Positions 62,589 to 64,000 of a stretch of DNA of 64,000 nt are shown piece after piece. Position 1 is the first letter of the stretch. Each line of letters starts with the position of its first letter. Where the stretch lies: positions 61,058,727 to 61,122,726 of the forward strand of contig JAKGHH010000007.1 of the NCBI GenBank assembly GCA_022828595.1. Direction: 5' to 3'. A model generated the notes under the pieces. It saw only the letters and a program-made list of their open reading frames with translations, had not been told where the DNA came from and searched no databases. A program made the position numbers and the translations under genes. The DNA is from Nelumbo lutea (taxonomy: Eukaryota; Streptophyta; Magnoliopsida; Proteales; Nelumbonaceae).

Positions 62589-62926
62589 GTGGGAAAGGAG
62601 GTCTTGGTTTTGAGAAAGAAAGAAGTAGAGAATGGAGAAGTAAATCAGTCCTCTAAAACTGATATAAACTTGGTTAAAATTAGAGAGAAAAGTAGAAAAA
62701 AGGTAGAAGACAGCAGTACAAAGGAAGATGATGGAGAAAAGAAGAGGAAGAAGAAGAGTTCAATCTCCCCTCTCTCTCCTCTCTAATCCTTTTGGTTAAT
62801 CTTCCTTCACTAAGTTAATTACAAGTATGCCCTTAAGTGGGTGGCCAACTAAGCAAGAACTTAAAGTAAGCTTACAAAAAGAATAAAAGGATAGATACTA
62901 GGGACCATTTGGCCCAGTCTCTCTAC
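62589..62926 (-). repeat. Copia-6 3' LTR
   Basis: On its own strand it starts TGTAGAGAGACTGGGCC at 62926, followed on the plus strand by CTTCCCCTCAAGC, a polypurine complement. The left limit near 62589 is inferred from where the protease frame of copia-8 stops. Confidence 0.65.
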
Positions 62927-64000
62927 ACTTCCCCTCAAGCTGAGCATAGATATCAATCATGCCTAGCTTGCTTATAATATAAGCCTTATCTAGTGTGTCG
63001 GTTTCCCACTTGGAACTCCCTTGGTCAAAACATCGACCAACTGCTCTTCTAAAGCAATAAATGGCAAGCAAGCTTCCTCTGAAGTAACTCTTTCCCATAT
63101 AAAATGTCTATTAACCTCAATGTGCTTAGTTCTGTCATGTTGAACAGGATTGTGAGCATAGTTGTCAAAGTGACGCCTAGGCGGGCACCTAAGCAACAAG
63201 GCACCCTTTGAGGCTCGCCTCGCCTAATCGCCTAATAGTTTTCTACTTCCTGCTATAAAGTACTTTTTTATTCATTCTTTTTTGTGATTATAATTATAAA
63301 ATAGACATTATTAAACTAAAATAATCATTTTGTGTGTTTATATACTAATTTATTTTTATTATTTTCTTATTTATTAGGGTTTAATCAACACAAACATTGC
63401 TAAATGCTGTATTGAACCCTCAAAGAGTTAAAAACCTGAACCAATAAGTAAGGAAGAACTAAAAATTTTATCTAATCAGCACATTTTCCTTTTCCATATA
63501 TTCTTATTCTACTTCTTTTTCTTCTTCTATTACTACTACTACCAATAATTTTTATTTTCTTCTTTTCCTATAACAAAAATAAGGGTCCAGCCCTTATATT
63601 TTTTGAATTTTATTTTCCTTCTTCCTTTTCTTCTCATGAATATGTTGATTTTCTACACTTGAATATGAAATTTATACTTTGAAAATCATGAATAATTATA
63701 AAGAAATATGGTTATGGTACCTAGGGAACTACCCTAGGATCTATGTTTTTAACATAAGAAATCCATTGCCTAGGCGTCGCCTAGGCGACTAGGCAACCAG
63801 GCGCTCCCCAACCGCCTAGCCTCGCCTTGTCGCCTTGAAAACTATGATTTTGAGCAATGTTGATAGATGCTTGGTTGTCACAGTAGAGCATCATTAATTT
63901 TTCATGCTCAACTCCCAATTCTTCTAAAAGTGATCATAGCCACAACAATTCTGACACACCATGTGTCATTGCCTTGTACTTTGCTTCAGTAGAGGATTTG
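62927..64000 (-). mobile_element. Copia-6, RNase H end; continues past the window
   Basis: The minus strand encodes NPVQHDRTKHIEVNRHFI near 63130 and, beyond the hAT-like insertion, the preceding RNase H part (63855-64000). The remaining RT, integrase and 5' LTR would lie to the right of 64000. Confidence 0.8.
63149..63854. mobile_element. hAT-like non-autonomous element, CATAGTT ends, 8-bp TSD
   Basis: The element is 63157-63846 (690 bp). ATTGTGAG (63149-63156) and ATTTTGAG (63847-63854) flank it with one mismatch, and their fusion restores the RNase H sequence of copia-6. Ends are CATAGTTGTCAAAGTGACGC and, on the minus strand, CATAGTTTTCAAGGCGACAA. GCCTAGGCG words cluster at both ends. No transposase. 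Confidence 0.82.

Overview
This is eukaryotic nuclear DNA from a flowering plant. The evidence is spliced genes of two plant families, many degraded Ty1/copia LTR retrotransposons primed by initiator tRNA-Met, plant L1-type LINEs with a C-terminal RNase H, and hAT-like elements. A dicot is likely, but I cannot name the species. There is no bacterial-type gene, operon or CRISPR array. Only two host genes are supported, and most of the window is transposon sequence.

Layout. (1) 978-1421, minus strand: a small three-exon gene for a cysteine-rich transmembrane (CYSTM/WIH-type) protein, rebuilt from splice sites. (2) 1.9-8.6 kb: intergenic DNA holding an RTE-type LINE remnant, a copia LTR fragment, a candidate long-TIR element and an orphan ORF. 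(3) 8966 to beyond the right edge, plus strand: a nuclear gene for a plastid-targeted inositol monophosphatase-like protein (IMPL1 type). Six exons (8966-9295, 37602-37669, 39348-39481, 53217-53305, 56852-56909, 57449-57501) join in frame into 244 codons, about two thirds of the usual protein. The 3' exons are not visible and must lie past 64000 or be lost. Everything between and after these exons is intronic and almost all of it is transposon.

Intron 1 (28.3 kb) holds a LINE graveyard (9.95-14.6 kb), an inverted LTR pair, and a nest of five copia elements. The oldest (copia-0, minus) was split by copia-1 (plus) and copia-2 (minus, TSD GTCTC). Copia-2 was split by copia-3 (plus), and copia-4 (minus, TSD AACAT) landed at the far end. 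Intron 3 (13.7 kb) holds a decayed second copy of exon 2, then a four-layer nest: a minus LINE interrupted by a long plus LINE (17-bp TSD), interrupted by a solo LTR (TSD TGAAA), interrupted by copia-5 (TSD GAAAT/GAAAC). Intron 4 holds two hAT-like elements and a copia LTR. Intron 5 holds a LINE tail. The downstream DNA to 64000 holds LINEs, a 222-bp element with 17-bp perfect inverted ends, and two copia fragments, one carrying another hAT-like element.

I found no new gene system. The points most worth checking are how a conserved single-copy type gene tolerates such large transposon-filled introns, the exon-2 duplicate that seems to start with the last codons of exon 1, a fragment of exon 1 repeated just inside intron 1, and several well-bounded non-autonomous elements.
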